64,000 nucleotides of DNA from Lonicera japonica (Eukaryota; Streptophyta; Magnoliopsida; Dipsacales; Caprifoliaceae). Shown one piece after another: positions 53,013-64,000 of the stretch; the stretch's first letter is position 1, and the number at the start of each line of letters is the position of its first letter. The stretch lies in assembly GCA_021464415.1 (NCBI GenBank), contig CM038466.1, forward strand, positions 32,394,833-32,458,832. Reading direction: 5' to 3'. The notes below the pieces were generated by a model. The model did not search any database. It had not been told where the DNA came from and was given only the letters and a program-made list of their open reading frames with translations. The position numbers and the translations under genes were made by a program.

Positions 53013-55915
53013 TGTGACGCACCGAATTCCGTTTAGAGGCTTAAACCTCCGGGAGTTGGTTAATTAGGGATGCCGTCACTCACAACAGCGAGAAAAGTGA
53101 GAAGTTTTCCATTAATTAAAAACATTTCTTAATGAATTACTCATTTTATAAAATGGTCTGAGTAAAAGAAAATAAATATAAGAAGTTAGATTTTTTACAA
53201 AAATTCGGCATGGTCTCCTCTGTTTTACTAATAACCAAAACCTGTTTAAACTATGCTCATCAAATCATTTCTCAAACAAACATAATTATTAAACAAAAGT
53301 TCATCCATAGTCCAACCATGTTTTAATAAAGTAGTCAACTAATTTGAAAAAGTTATTTAAATCTCCAAATACAACTTGATTATAAAATTCAAAGTAAATT
53401 CTTGAACTTGATACAATACAACTCAAATTAAATAAATAAGACAAATTACTAAGTCCAAGCAAACTAAGTTGTATAACCGTGGACAACTACTATGTATCTG
53501 TGGTCATCAGAGGCATCTAGATATAATACACGCGCCATCCCATGAATGTACTTGCAAAATTGGTTTGGAAAATGGAAGTGAGCCAAATACGGGCTTAGTG
53601 GGAACTATAGGGTTTCATATATAATACACGTAGGAATACACAAGCAACGTGCAATACTGAAAAATAAAAGTAGTCATACGTATAGCATATACCTATATAT
53701 AGTACTCATCTCAAATGCCATGAAAATAGAGTAAGTGCAATGCACACCAAATGCTATCCCCACCCAATGGATAAAATGAATTCGTACTCTAAAAAATACA
53801 ATACGAAAGGAAATACCCCCAAGTTGCTCATATTAAAAGTAGGCACTAGTTATATATCACCATATGATACTTGCTGCTCTGTCCATCCATAGGACATGCG
53901 TAATTGGTAGCTTGAATCTATCCCAGTCACGTTCCGTCCATGGGAACAATAATGTAACCAGTAGTTCGGACTTATCCTGGTTACGTTCCTTCCATAGGAA
54001 CAATAGTAATATGGATGCCAAAGCCATGTCCTTTCATATGACGTAATAGGTCAACTAGGTACAATTGTCTACTATGCACAGTATGGCTCCGATAGCCAAG
54101 TCCTCCCATTGGACGCCTAGTGACAAGCTTGCCATAGGCTAATATATAATGATAATCACATCTAAGCAACTAAAGTATCCTATCCAATTGGTATAACGAT
54201 AGTGCTTGATAAAAGTAAAGTCATGAATAAATCTTAAAACCATAATGAGATATAAAAATTTGTCATAATCCCATTTATAGGAAAAAATATAACCTTCCGT
54301 AGCTTTAGAAATCCCATCAAATAATGAAGTAGTAGTAAAGTTCCATACTTTACGAAAAAGTGATAAGCTAACCATTAGCGTTTTTGTGTCAAATATGTTA
54401 TCACCATATGATATCTAAAATAAACCTTAACAAATATCATTTTATAAGTTTTAGTACCCAATTTACATGATAAACCCACAATTCTTACTTTTTACAAACG
54501 TGTAATTTAGAAAAGTGTGGGTTTAAGCCATTTTATATCAATCATGCGTAATATCCATATGGTAGTCATATACTTGTTTTTGGAAACCATTTCCATCCTA
54601 AAACCCACATCAAATCCATCTATAATAAAGTACAACTAGTGTTACGAAACTATATACGTTATGGTGGGTTTTAGGTCCAAGTATGTGAAACTACAACATG
54701 CAAGTGGAGATTTTGGCTTGATCATAAAATTGAGGTTATTTTAAGTGTTTACACATCAAAAGAAATCATAAATTGTAACCCCAAATTCATGCATGCAAGC
54801 CAATCAAAATCCATATCAAAATCCCCAATTTACTAGTATCAAAAACATGCAACAGGTAATACTTTGAAAAATAACTTTAATACTAGTGTTCCCACATCTA
54901 TGATGCTCTAGTAACAAAAACATGGTCGAATTCCCTTGAAAAGAGGTGAAAAATGAATAAAATCGGGTCAAAATAGTCAAAAATGGGTCAACCCGAGTAA
55001 CAAAATGTGCCCAACACACTGTTTGTATTTTGGGCATAACTTTTTACTTAGAACTCGAATGTGGACAATCTATATATCATCGGAAAGATGATTCGAAGAG
55101 TTACAACTTTTATCTTTAGAGTTCCTCCAAATTATGGATGGATTAATACAAAAATGTGTAGAACATAGCAGTCTGACAAAAACAGCAACTGTCACTGTGC
55201 ATCAGGCTGGTTATGTCAACAACTTTGCGATCAGTTTCGACCTTCTTAGAGTTTAATTTAGTCTTACCTTCCAACATGAGAGTTGAAGAGGGGTCAAATA
55301 TATTCCTGACAGTTCAAACAGTGAGTCATTTGGAGTTCGGATGAAGAAGTTATGGTCTTCCAAAGTTGGACAAAAACTCATTTTGCCGAAACTTGATTTT
55401 TCACCGTCAACCGATCGAATTCAACTACGGATATCCGCAATGCATTTCAACCATAGAAGCATATGAAAAATCACTAATATGACATGTAGAAGGTGTTTAA
55501 TTGATTAAAACACCATTTAAAGTAAGAATGACCACCTAACGCTATTTCCTTATCAGTAAAAAGGCAAAAGCAAGGTTTGAATAACCAAAACTCATTCGGG
55601 CCATTTGAATTGTGTTGTGATCATGTACGCAAGTGTGAATATGCTATTGGAACACGTTAGAAGTTTTAAAACTATAAAAGTTATCCCATATTCAAAATTC
55701 ACTACCCAAAGCGAAATTAAGGACAAAATGTAAGCAAGGATCGATTTACACCTCGATTTGCATTCGGTCCATTTGAATGGTAAAACGACCACTCACGCAA
55801 TTGTATTACGACTATAGAGACATGTTAGAGGTGTCCAATCTACTAAACTCTTAATTAAACTAAAACTTATCACCCAAAGCGGGATTAACAAGTGAATTAA
55901 AATTGGGGTGTTACA
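53013..55915. mobile_element. Solo LTR of about 2.9 kb, probably Ty3/gypsy (Tekay-like)
   Basis: It begins TGTGACGCACCG and ends GGGGTGTTACA, flanked by CAAAC and CAACC (5-bp target duplication with one mismatch). Long LTRs with TGTGACG and GTGTTACA ends are typical of Tekay/Del chromoviruses, but no coding part is present to confirm this. The last 873 bp belong to the segmental duplication. An internal module with GTCCATCCATAGGACATG / GTCCATGGGAACAATAATG is repeated (53870-54040). Confidence 0.7.
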
Positions 55916-56595
55916 CAACCCCCTATGATAATTTTTTTATCACTAACACCCTCCTAAGGCCCGTCTAATGAGAAGTGAGTGCAGTCATATAAACTCAACT
56001 TAAATGGAGAGAGTGTGTTACTAAGCATTCTTCTAATATCAGGCAATGGGAGTGTTTAAAATGTGTTTTTAGTTAATTTTTTTTTTGGGGGGTTGTTTGT
56101 GACACATTTGGGTGTGTAAATAACACCGCCCTTTTTAATCCTATCCCTCCTTTTATCCTACCTGCAAACATGCCCTTAGTTGCATCAATTTAGATTTAAA
56201 TTAATGTATTTGGAGCAATTTCTCCCCTCTATCTAATTTTGATCAAATTATTAGTCAAATGGGTTTGGTCACAGTCGAATGGGTGTAGTTTTTGTCCTAA
56301 ATTTAGATCTTATTTGTCTTGAACAAAAATGTTGACCAACACCTATTGAAGCTGGTCATAATTTTTGTCTGATGTTGACAAATTGACAGGGTTGATAATT
56401 TAAGGGACGAATTTGATACAAACACCATTGTTTAACAACCAAATTGACACAATTTAGAGGACGAATTGATGCAAATACAATTGTTTAAAAACCAAATTAA
56501 CACAATTGATAGTAAAGGAATACAATTGGAAGTGGCTTAAATGCAATGCTCAAAATGAGGATGGAATTGCAATCCATTAAAGAAGGAGTTGGTCA

Positions 56596-57160
56596 GAAAT
56601 CTTCGCGGCTGTGCTATGGAGTAGTATGTGGAAAGGGAGGAATGAAGAATGCTGTGAGAATATCCAGTTTTCTTCTTATAGAATTACTAGGCAAGCGTTA
56701 GTTTTGGCGGCTGACATTCAATTAAGAGTGGATCAGTTTGATGGTCTCAGTCTTGACCCAGTTAATGGGAGCTGGACCAAAACCCCCTTGTTATCTGAAA
56801 CTCAATGTCTATGTGAGCTGCAGAGATGGGATAGTGGCATACGGTGGGGTGACTAGAGACGAATTGGGCAGTTGGATTTGGGGCTTCGCAGATCATGGTG
56901 GTGGAACTAATGCTCTTTTTGCAGAAGTTATGGCTATTAAAAAGACACTTGATTTTGTATTGGTAGGGTCAACCAACTAACTATTCTCAGGCAGTGAACC
57001 TTATCCACATCCACAGTCATTCTGATGAATCCCACCCCTTGCGTGAGTTTATTCTGGACTGCAAGGATATGCATATGAAAACCTACATCCACGGTCATTC
57101 TGATGAATCCCATCTTTTGCGTGAGCTTATTCTGGACTGCAAGGACATGCATATGAAAAC
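56596..57160 (+). pseudogene. LINE RNase H-like pseudogene, copy 2
   Basis: Counterpart of 1521-2160. Here the first frame stays open for 81 codons (LWSSMWKGRNEECCENIQ onward) because the early TAA of copy 1 is absent. The RNase H core still lies in another frame, so a frameshift remains. Confidence 0.6.
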
Positions 57161-57656
57161 GTACTTATTTACGGATGGCAAGACCCTGTTTATTTTAACC
57201 CATTAACTTAGAATGTTAAAATTGAAACTCTAAAATTGGAGCACCATTTGAACTAATTCAACACAATCAAACATGATTACACGAATCAGCACAAAAAAAG
57301 AAAAAAGAAAACTTGGTTTAAAACTTTGAGTTTAAATATGACATAGGTTCCCTCAACTACACAAAATATTCACCACCTTACACGAGCACCATTAAGCAAA
57401 AGAAGTCTGCCATGTCCACCTGTTAGCGACACTGTACACGTGCCCATTAAGGGTTCTTCCATACTTAGTAATTTATTGTCGAGTTATCGGGTGATGCCTC
57501 ACATTCCAAGCCTAACTAGATTAGGCATGTACCAATATCACATAGTTGAAGCCTATACTCTCTTCCTGCGAAAGTAAATGAAGCAAATTAATGAATAAAA
57601 ATAACTTATAAGATTATATATATATGTTTTTCCCTTGAAGTGAGTTTTTCTTGATT

Positions 57657-57935
57657 TGAGAGCTTGTCAAGGTGGTTTACCGTTTCCCTATTTGATCAAT
57701 GCATTCAAATGAGAGGTATCTGCTTGGCCTGACAACCTCCAAGTGTTTTTGTTGTGAGAACCCAATAAGAGAAACTATCAATCATCTGTTTATCACTAGA
57801 TATATTGCTAGAAAAGCGTGGAATGAGATGGAAAGTATGATGGGGATTCATGGTACTGCCTCTCCGCTGCAATTGAAATTCAAATGGTGGATGGCTAAGG
57901 TGAGATCTTCTTGCCACATAGGAATTTTGTTTTAA
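57657..57935 (+). pseudogene. zf-RVT fragment, copy 2
   Basis: Nearly identical to 3434-3712 (one residue differs near TTSKCFCCEN). Same degraded zinc ligands. Confidence 0.6.
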
Positions 57936-58718
57936 AAATGAGAATACGTATCAAAAAATCCTACGAGATATAAAAATCTACTTGCAAGGGCCCCTTGTCT
58001 TGTAATTGGTTGGCTTTGCCCTCCTTTTGTTTTTCGGTTTTGCTTTGTAGGATGACTACTTCGTAGTTGTGTTGGTGTTTTGCGTTAAAAAAAATAGAAA
58101 GAAAAAGATAATGGGCATATTTAGTAACACCCTTTTAAGTTTTGTTTTTTTTCCTAGGGTAGGAATCGGGGTGAGAAGAAAGTTTTTTACACTATTTTTT
58201 AGGCTAAATTTGACTTAGTTTTGAATTTCAGTGGGGTGAGAAGACTGATTTTATGGGCATATTCAGTAACACCCTTTTAAGTTTTGTTCTTGTATTTTAC
58301 TATTATTTAAGAACGCCCTTTAAGTTATGTTCTTGGATTACATTTTATTTTAAAGTTATTCTAGGTATTTTTTTTGGCAAAACAGAGAGTACTGTAAATT
58401 GAGCTGAATTTGTTTCTCTCCATTGGTGTAATGTGCAGAGAATGAAGCGATGAGTTGAGCGTTGTAGGGGCTTGTGTGCTTCAGATCTGCAGCTTATTTG
58501 AGCAGAAACTTGGTTCCAACCGGAGTTTGAAAATTCAAAATTTGTCTTCACTATTTTCTCAGTATTTGTGGGTTGTATAAGAAACCAGGCTTCTTCTCGT
58601 GTTCCCTCCTTGATAGCTTTGCTGCATATTCTTTCTATTAGCTAATTTAGCACCTCCAACACTTCCTATCCAATGCTTCCTAATCTAATGATTAAATTGA
58701 AAAGCTTTTTTATAATTT

Positions 58719-58806
58719 GGCCAGGCCAATACAATAGTTCAACGCAAAGGTGAACTGAAAAGAACTGATACTACACTAAATCTTACCAAAAGGCCGAGAA
58801 AGGTTT
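58719..58806 (-). pseudogene. U2 snRNA relic, copy 2
   Basis: Counterpart of 4506-4593, with the same internal deletion. Confidence 0.85.
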
Positions 58807-59003
58807 GCTTAAAATTGTCTCTTCGTATCCATTTTATCTCTCAGCTATATTATCTTTCTTTCACAGATAAACAACGGACTCAGCTGGACTCCTTATTGGT
58901 CATGCTTTCTATCTAATGGTTAACTTTGGATCAAATTAAAGAAACCGATAAACCCTCTGCTCATTTGCATACTTTAAAAGCTACTAATTTTGACTAATCT
59001 CAA

Positions 59004-59553
59004 CGTGTACTCTTTATATTTTATTAGTCAGGCACACTAGTTGCAGTCAAACTAAACCACAAACTAGAAAGTGCTCAAAAGGTGCTGGTTACCTTCTTAC
59101 CTACAGCAAAGTTTAGTGTTGGTACTCAATTAGCAGCTTCGGCACCTCACTAGCCCCACTTTGGTTACAAGGATTTTTCCCGTGAGGTGCATGCCTGAAC
59201 AACATACAAGGGTTATATGTGTCTCACTTTGTCCTACGCAATATCATGATGCAAAAGGAACACTAAACAATATTAGAAAAAAGTGATGCAAGCACAGAGG
59301 CACTTTATTGAGTTATTAATTTGTAATTTTGTGACAGAAATTTTAGCTTATTCTCCTCTAGTGCAACAGGTTTTCTGATTTTATCTTTCGCTGTTGGGAG
59401 AACTTTTCTTTCAACAGGGGTGCCATACCTTCGATCTGTTCTTATAGCGGAAAACATGTGATACCATATATCAATCCTTTTGGCCTTATGGTGGAAAACA
59501 TGCAAGACTGTATATTGAACACGTGGTTAAAGAAAAGATAACTTACAAATTTA
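59004..59553. other. Segment present only in copy 2
   Basis: About 490 bp unique to this copy plus the 55-bp tract that is inverted in copy 1. A minus-strand frame of 66 codons (59505-59305) includes RTDRRYGTPVERKVLPTAKD and looks protein-like, perhaps an exon relic, but I do not recognise it. Confidence 0.5.
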
Positions 59554-59750
59554 TAAAATGAAATACAATACTGAATTACTAAGTAACTAGAGAAGAAAGA
59601 CAATGAAAGGTTACATTAACAAAATAAGATTGGTCCTGCAATATTTGTGTCAGTGAGGCTGCATGCAATATTTGTAATATATGCAGGATGGGAAAAGGAA
59701 AGCAATTCTTCAAGCAAATTAATGAAAGAAGAAAATTATAACTAAAATTG

Positions 59751-59911
59751 GAGAGGGCCGCGCGAACGCAGGCCCCCACTGCCACAAATTATGATGTAGG
59801 CTCCACCACTTGGGTAGACCTTAGGCGAGCACCCCTCCAAAGTGCAATGGAGGTCACTAACCTAGGCCATGGGCTTTCATGATCACCCATTGACCCCATC
59901 CAGGTAAGTAT
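59751..59911 (-). ncRNA. U1: U1 spliceosomal snRNA gene, copy 2
   Basis: Counterpart of 5052-5213 with the same full-length U1 body and ATACTTACCTGG 5' end at 59911. TATA (59936-59943) and USE AGTCCCGCATTGG (59971-59983) are kept. The 3' box CAATTTTAGTTATAA follows. A second probable functional U1 created by duplication. Confidence 0.92.
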
Positions 59912-60551
59912 GTTGTCCTGGACTACTTCATTCCACTTTATAGGCTTTCTTTCACCCCCTCTTAAAAATTCCAATGCGGGACTTGTACTCATCTATCACA
60001 GAGTTGTTAGCCCTGAAAGGCTCAAACTATGGGTACAAATGAAGTAAACAGGGGGAACCTAGCTCTTGATTATTTTTCCACTTTCAGTAGAGAAGCATAT
60101 CGAACTACGTCTTTGATCATCAGTAAAACAACACTTTTTGAAGATAAATGGCATTGTTGCTCATTTTCAATTCCTTAGAGAGTGGCACTCATTGAAGCAA
60201 CATGAGAATTTTCCTTTAGTTTACGCTCTGGTGTGCAGTGAGATATGGACGTAAAACCAACCAAGCAACTTGTGTGCTAAAAAAAAAGAGTTAATTCCGA
60301 TTGAATTTACATCAACAAAACCAATAACCCATTTTTTTATTCTGATAATTTACAATATTATTCTATAAAAGGTGATGCAGTGTTTTTTTATGTTGTCAAT
60401 ATATCTCATTAAAAGGAACTTAAAAACTAACCAAAATTACTTTGAAGTTATACCTGATAAATTGAAAACAAAAAAGAAAAGATTTGAAGTTATACCTGAT
60501 AAATTGAAAACAAAAAAGAAAAGAAAAGAAAAGAATTAATTAATTTTTGAA

Positions 60552-60761
60552 GTCTGTCAGACAACCGCAGGACCACCCCAGCCCAGAGAGGAGGCTGAGA
60601 ACGATCATCTACTGCTTCACCACTGGTCCAGTGGTAAGCTGTTAATCACGCTCTAGTCATGCAGTCATAACTCATCCACCAGACTTAGGTTCCTGTCTCC
60701 TTAGAAATCAAGGATACAGAGGTACATTCCTATAGAACAGATCCTGTTCAAGTAAGGTCGT
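60552..60761 (-). ncRNA. U3: U3 snoRNA gene, copy 2
   Basis: Counterpart of 5851-6065. The body is 5 nt shorter in the G/A-rich stem (GAGAGGAGGCTGAG against GAGAGGAGGGGAGGCTGAG on the plus strand). The shorter form may be the ancestral one. USE and TATA are unchanged. Confidence 0.92.
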
Positions 60762-61257
60762 GCTCATTCATTGTTAGATACCTCTATATATATCTTTTCT
60801 GTTTTATACATGTTCCCAATGTGGGACTTCACTGAGCTCGATAGGTGTGCGTTTTCATACTACTGTTTGGCTTGTTGCTTCCTAGTTCTGTGCGTTTACA
60901 GGTTTATATATTATTAAGAGCTGATATTCAATATGAACATAAACTACTGTCTTGGAAGTTAAAAATGGACATAAAGTAGTAGCAATAGTAGTGGTCAAGA
61001 ACTATTTTGACAGTCCTTAGTTCTTTTTTGGTTAGATTTATAAAGGAAGTGTGGAAGGGAAGGACATTTAAATTTGTAAGGAATTGAAGTGCACCATATT
61101 ATAACTGTTAGATCAGACGGAAGCTGAATAATTGTAGTTTAAGAGTGGAAGCATGCCGATAAAAACATTTCAGAAGAGAGAGATTATAGTAAGAATAAGA
61201 AACTAAATAATTGCCTATTATTATACCTGAGATTATAGGCGGTCTCCCGACAATAAG

Positions 61258-61547
61258 GGAGGAACCTCCAAAAATAAGAGTATGCCACTTAGTGCTTGTT
61301 TGGTTCGAGCTTTTGTCGTTCGATCCCGGAATCATAAATTGGTAAAATTCACACTAAGAGTCTCTTAGTTCAATTTCAAGAGGCTGAATTATAAGTTGAC
61401 AAGACTCATATTCCTTGTGAAATTACTATTTTGGGTTCCGGGAACGGATAAAAAATTGAATCAAATGAACAATTAGTGTAGCAAGCACATGGTAGTCTTC
61501 GGTAAAAGGAGAAATGATAGTTCTCTTTGTGCTCACTGCGTGGCCGC
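61258..61547 (-). pseudogene. U5 snRNA split by a MITE, copy 2
   Basis: Counterpart of 6563-6852. The MITE is at 61295-61472 with TTAGTG on both sides (61289-61294 and 61473-61478). Confidence 0.85.
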
Positions 61548-62144
61548 TTGAATGATAAAATATGGTTTTTGAACATATATACCATGTTCTTGAAGTCCAT
61601 CACTAAGCATTGAAGAACAAAATATGTTCTTTTTATGACATGTGATCTTGAGCATTTCCCTTAAGGAAAGAAAGTAACAATAATATCAAAAGAACTTGAT
61701 AAAGATAACAATGGTAGAAAAGTATCTTATTGCTTTATGTTATTGTCTGGAATTTGTAGTCTGGCTATTCAAAGAGACTGTTGTAGCCTCATGTGTATTG
61801 AATGGAGTTCATTGGTTTCGTTTTGTTAATACACTAACACGGCCTAAGCGCTCATACTCCAAGTGCAAAAAGAATGAGGGATTTTGCAAAAGAGGAAATC
61901 CTAAATCTTTCTTTCAAGTAGTCCAACACACACAGTAAGTGCATAGAAATGCAATATTTGCCCAAGTATTTAAGCTGAAATATAATTTAAAATTTGGAAT
62001 ATCAATGCTTGCAGCCAAACATAGAGAATCCTCAAGGCAAAAAAAAAAAAGACAGTTAATTGCAGTAGATTATATCTTTCAAAAAATTAAGATCTGATAG
62101 TATAATGATATCTAAATTCAAATTAAAAGCTTAAACTCTGATTT

Positions 62145-62195
62145 GGTGGGGCGTGCCAGGCTATTGCAATAGTTTAAGACAAAGGTCAAGGCTTA
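62145..62195 (-). pseudogene. U2 snRNA 3'-end relic, copy 2
   Basis: Counterpart of 7451-7500. Confidence 0.75.
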
Positions 62196-62760
62196 AGCTA
62201 AACTTAGACTTTTTTGTACATATTTCGAAAGCGCTCTTTCTCTCTAAGACAAGCATTTGGAACTTGCAGGGTGCCTGGGTAAAACAAATCTATTAACCTC
62301 TTGTAATGATTCGAGTCAAAAGAGTTAGTAATTTTGGTTTGTCAGTTATGCCTTTCTTGATTCGGGAGCCATACAAAAGTCGCACCAAAATAACATATTT
62401 GTTTGTCTCACTACTACTTGAAAAAGAATACATTAGACTTAGAATTTGCAAAAAAAAAAAAAAAACAGGGTAATCCAAAAAGATTTGCTCACAAAAACAT
62501 ATCTACTATTATATAAACCCGGAAGGCATTTTGGGGTTTTGAAGCTGTCTCAGGTTTTTGTTCTTCCAATTTTACCCATGTGGACTTTCATTTCATGATG
62601 TAAACAAAATTATTTGAACCATCACCTTTCTAACACATTTTAATTTGTATATAACCAATTATCACTCATCACGTTTGCACAAAAAACTAGTTTAGTGTGA
62701 TGTGTAAATTGCTTTTAAAAAAATAACTTTTGAACTAATATAATAAGGGCTCTACAAAGG

Positions 62761-62864
62761 AGAGCCCTCCAAAAATAAGGGTATGCCACTAAGTGCAACC
62801 CGCATGGTATTCTTTAGTAAAAGGCAAAACAATAGTTTGCTTTGTGCTCATTGCATGGCTGCTT
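62761..62864 (-). ncRNA. U5: U5 snRNA gene, copy 2
   Basis: Counterpart of 8061-8163, but with the normal loop I GCCTTTTACTAAAG. The Sm site CTTATTTTTGG and closing stem are intact. The promoter is as unclear as in copy 1. Confidence 0.78.
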
Positions 62865-63334
62865 GAGTAATACAATTGCTTCTTCACGGATATCTAGGCT
62901 TCCTACCCCTCTCCTTGTATGTTCTGACGATATTGGAATAGAGAAAGGTGTTCTAAACTTTTGATTCTTTATTTAAAGCAAGCTCCATTACTCAATCTCA
63001 TTCAATTATTTTTTTGATTTGTCAATCGCATTTATTTATACAATCAGAATTCATTATAATAATTTGCAGTTAACAGCAGCTGTTCTTGAAGTCTACATCA
63101 CTAACCAAGTATATAACAATAATGTCAAAAGAATAGATTGAGCAGAACCTTTTTCATTTGACAGAGGAACCCATAACATTATATCATTTGTTCTAATTCC
63201 AATTCTTGTTTTATAGAATCAAATGTTTCTCAATTCAACTTCATATTCTCAGTTATACACTTCGTCTAACATTAGTCTGTTTGTTTTGGGAATGGATTTT
63301 GGTTTTGTGGGGGGGGGAGTGGGAGAGGGAGAGG

Positions 63335-63400
63335 AAGATTGAATCTACCACCATCCGCTTGAAAACGGGTGGCCTTACCACCAAGCTACCTCAGGCCTCT
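63335..63400 (-). mobile_element. tRNA-like SINE head fragment, copy 2
   Basis: Counterpart of 8630-8700 with the same A-box-like and B-box-like motifs. Here the B-box differs by one base. Confidence 0.4.
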
Positions 63401-64000
63401 ACAATGTCAGAGTCGAATATTTTCTTATCTTGCCAAAATACATGAAGCTAATGTAATTCTTGCAGAAGAAAGGCTAGCAAAGACTAAATTTATTCTATAG
63501 CGGAGGTAACTTCTAAAGGAGAGAATAGTTCACTCCCTTAGTTCTTTGCTTACTAGTTCTTTGACTTGGGAACATGGAACCAAATTAATGCTTCATTTGA
63601 AGAGTTTCTTTATGATTATCTGCAAGTTGTTAGCATAATTCTCAATGAAGTACTTTATGATTATGTGCTCTCATTATATTGTTATTGTTGCTTAATTCCG
63701 TTACATTTAGTCAGCAGTTTTGGTGAACTAGACTTAGTTGGGCCAAGTTTTATATTGCTATTGTTGCTTACTTTCTGTGGCATTCAGTCATTAGTTTTGG
63801 GCCTTTTGGCTAACAAGACTTGGTTGGCCCTAGTACCAGGTTTGTCCTCCTTTTATGCAGGGCTGGTTTACATGTTTCGGGGGCCCATGGCGAAATTTGA
63901 AAATGGATCCCCATTAACAGTACAAATATAATTTTTTAAGGGATGGCTGGCTTGTTGAAAAAGAGATTTGGAAAGTGAAACAATGATGACCGGCTAATTG

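Larger units (their letters stand above)
55043..64000. repeat. Segmental duplication, copy 2 (partner at 1-9302)
   Basis: Same order and orientation as copy 1, cut by the window end. It lacks the 2.1-2.5 kb U1 relic block, the Cassandra-like LTR and one 41-bp unit. It has about 490 bp (59004-59490) that copy 1 lost and 33 bp after the LTR end. Confidence 0.95.

Noticed and set aside
1..64000. U4 and U6 snRNA or ordinary tRNA genes
   Set aside because: I looked for U4 and U6 core motifs and for tRNA box A/B pairs; only SINE-type tRNA-like sequence was found.

Overview
This is a nuclear segment of a flowering plant, almost certainly a eudicot. The sequence is AT-rich. It carries plant-type spliceosomal snRNA genes with the plant USE (RTCCCACATCG) plus TATA promoter, tRNA-derived SINEs, LINE remnants, a Cassandra-like 5S-bearing LTR, a Tat/Ogre-type Ty3/gypsy retrotransposon and an endogenous caulimovirid (pararetrovirus). 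The genus cannot be read from the sequence. I found no ordinary single-copy host protein gene. Layout from left to right: (1) 1-22.1 kb is a snRNA/snoRNA cluster. On the minus strand (2-13 kb), genes and relics recur in the transcription order U1-U2-U5, with a U3 snoRNA gene inside the array. On the plus strand (18.6-22.1 kb) a second set of U1, U5 and U2 faces the other way. The best intact members are U1 at 5052-5213 and 18903-19063, U2 at 11594-11791 and 21670-21866, U5 at 19540-19652 and U3 at 5851-6065. The rest are variants or relics. (2) 22.1-23.7 kb is AT-rich spacer with an (ATA)n microsatellite. (3) 23.7-46.6 kb is a rearranged endogenous pararetrovirus. It holds a movement/coat polyprotein ORF with stops, a reverse transcriptase/RNase H fragment, a downstream ORF, and three copies of the viral promoter/leader region in two orientations. 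(4) A 16.35 kb Tat/Ogre-like retrotransposon (28139-44491, minus orientation, 5-bp target duplication AGTAG, nearly identical LTRs) sits inside the virus. Its gag-pol reads on the minus strand. Its 3' half carries two genes on the opposite strand: a plant-mobile-domain (PMD) protein with introns, and a 418-residue protein of a DUF7745-like type. (5) 46.6-53 kb is spacer with LINE, SINE and LTR debris. (6) 53.0-55.9 kb is a solo LTR of about 2.9 kb. (7) 55.04-64.0 kb is a second copy of window positions 1-9302, so the cluster lies in a large segmental, possibly tandem, duplication with an offset of about 55 kb. The most striking observation is in the retrotransposon. The palindrome TGTCGCGCGACA and close variants occurs nine times in each LTR just upstream of the LTR TATA box, three times just upstream of the TATA box of the PMD gene, and three times just upstream of the TATA box of the DUF7745-like gene. 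Spacings are mostly about two or three turns of the DNA helix. I saw it nowhere else in the window. This looks like one operator shared by the element's sense promoter and its two antisense genes, i.e. a self-contained regulatory circuit carried by a retrotransposon. What binds the sites is unknown.
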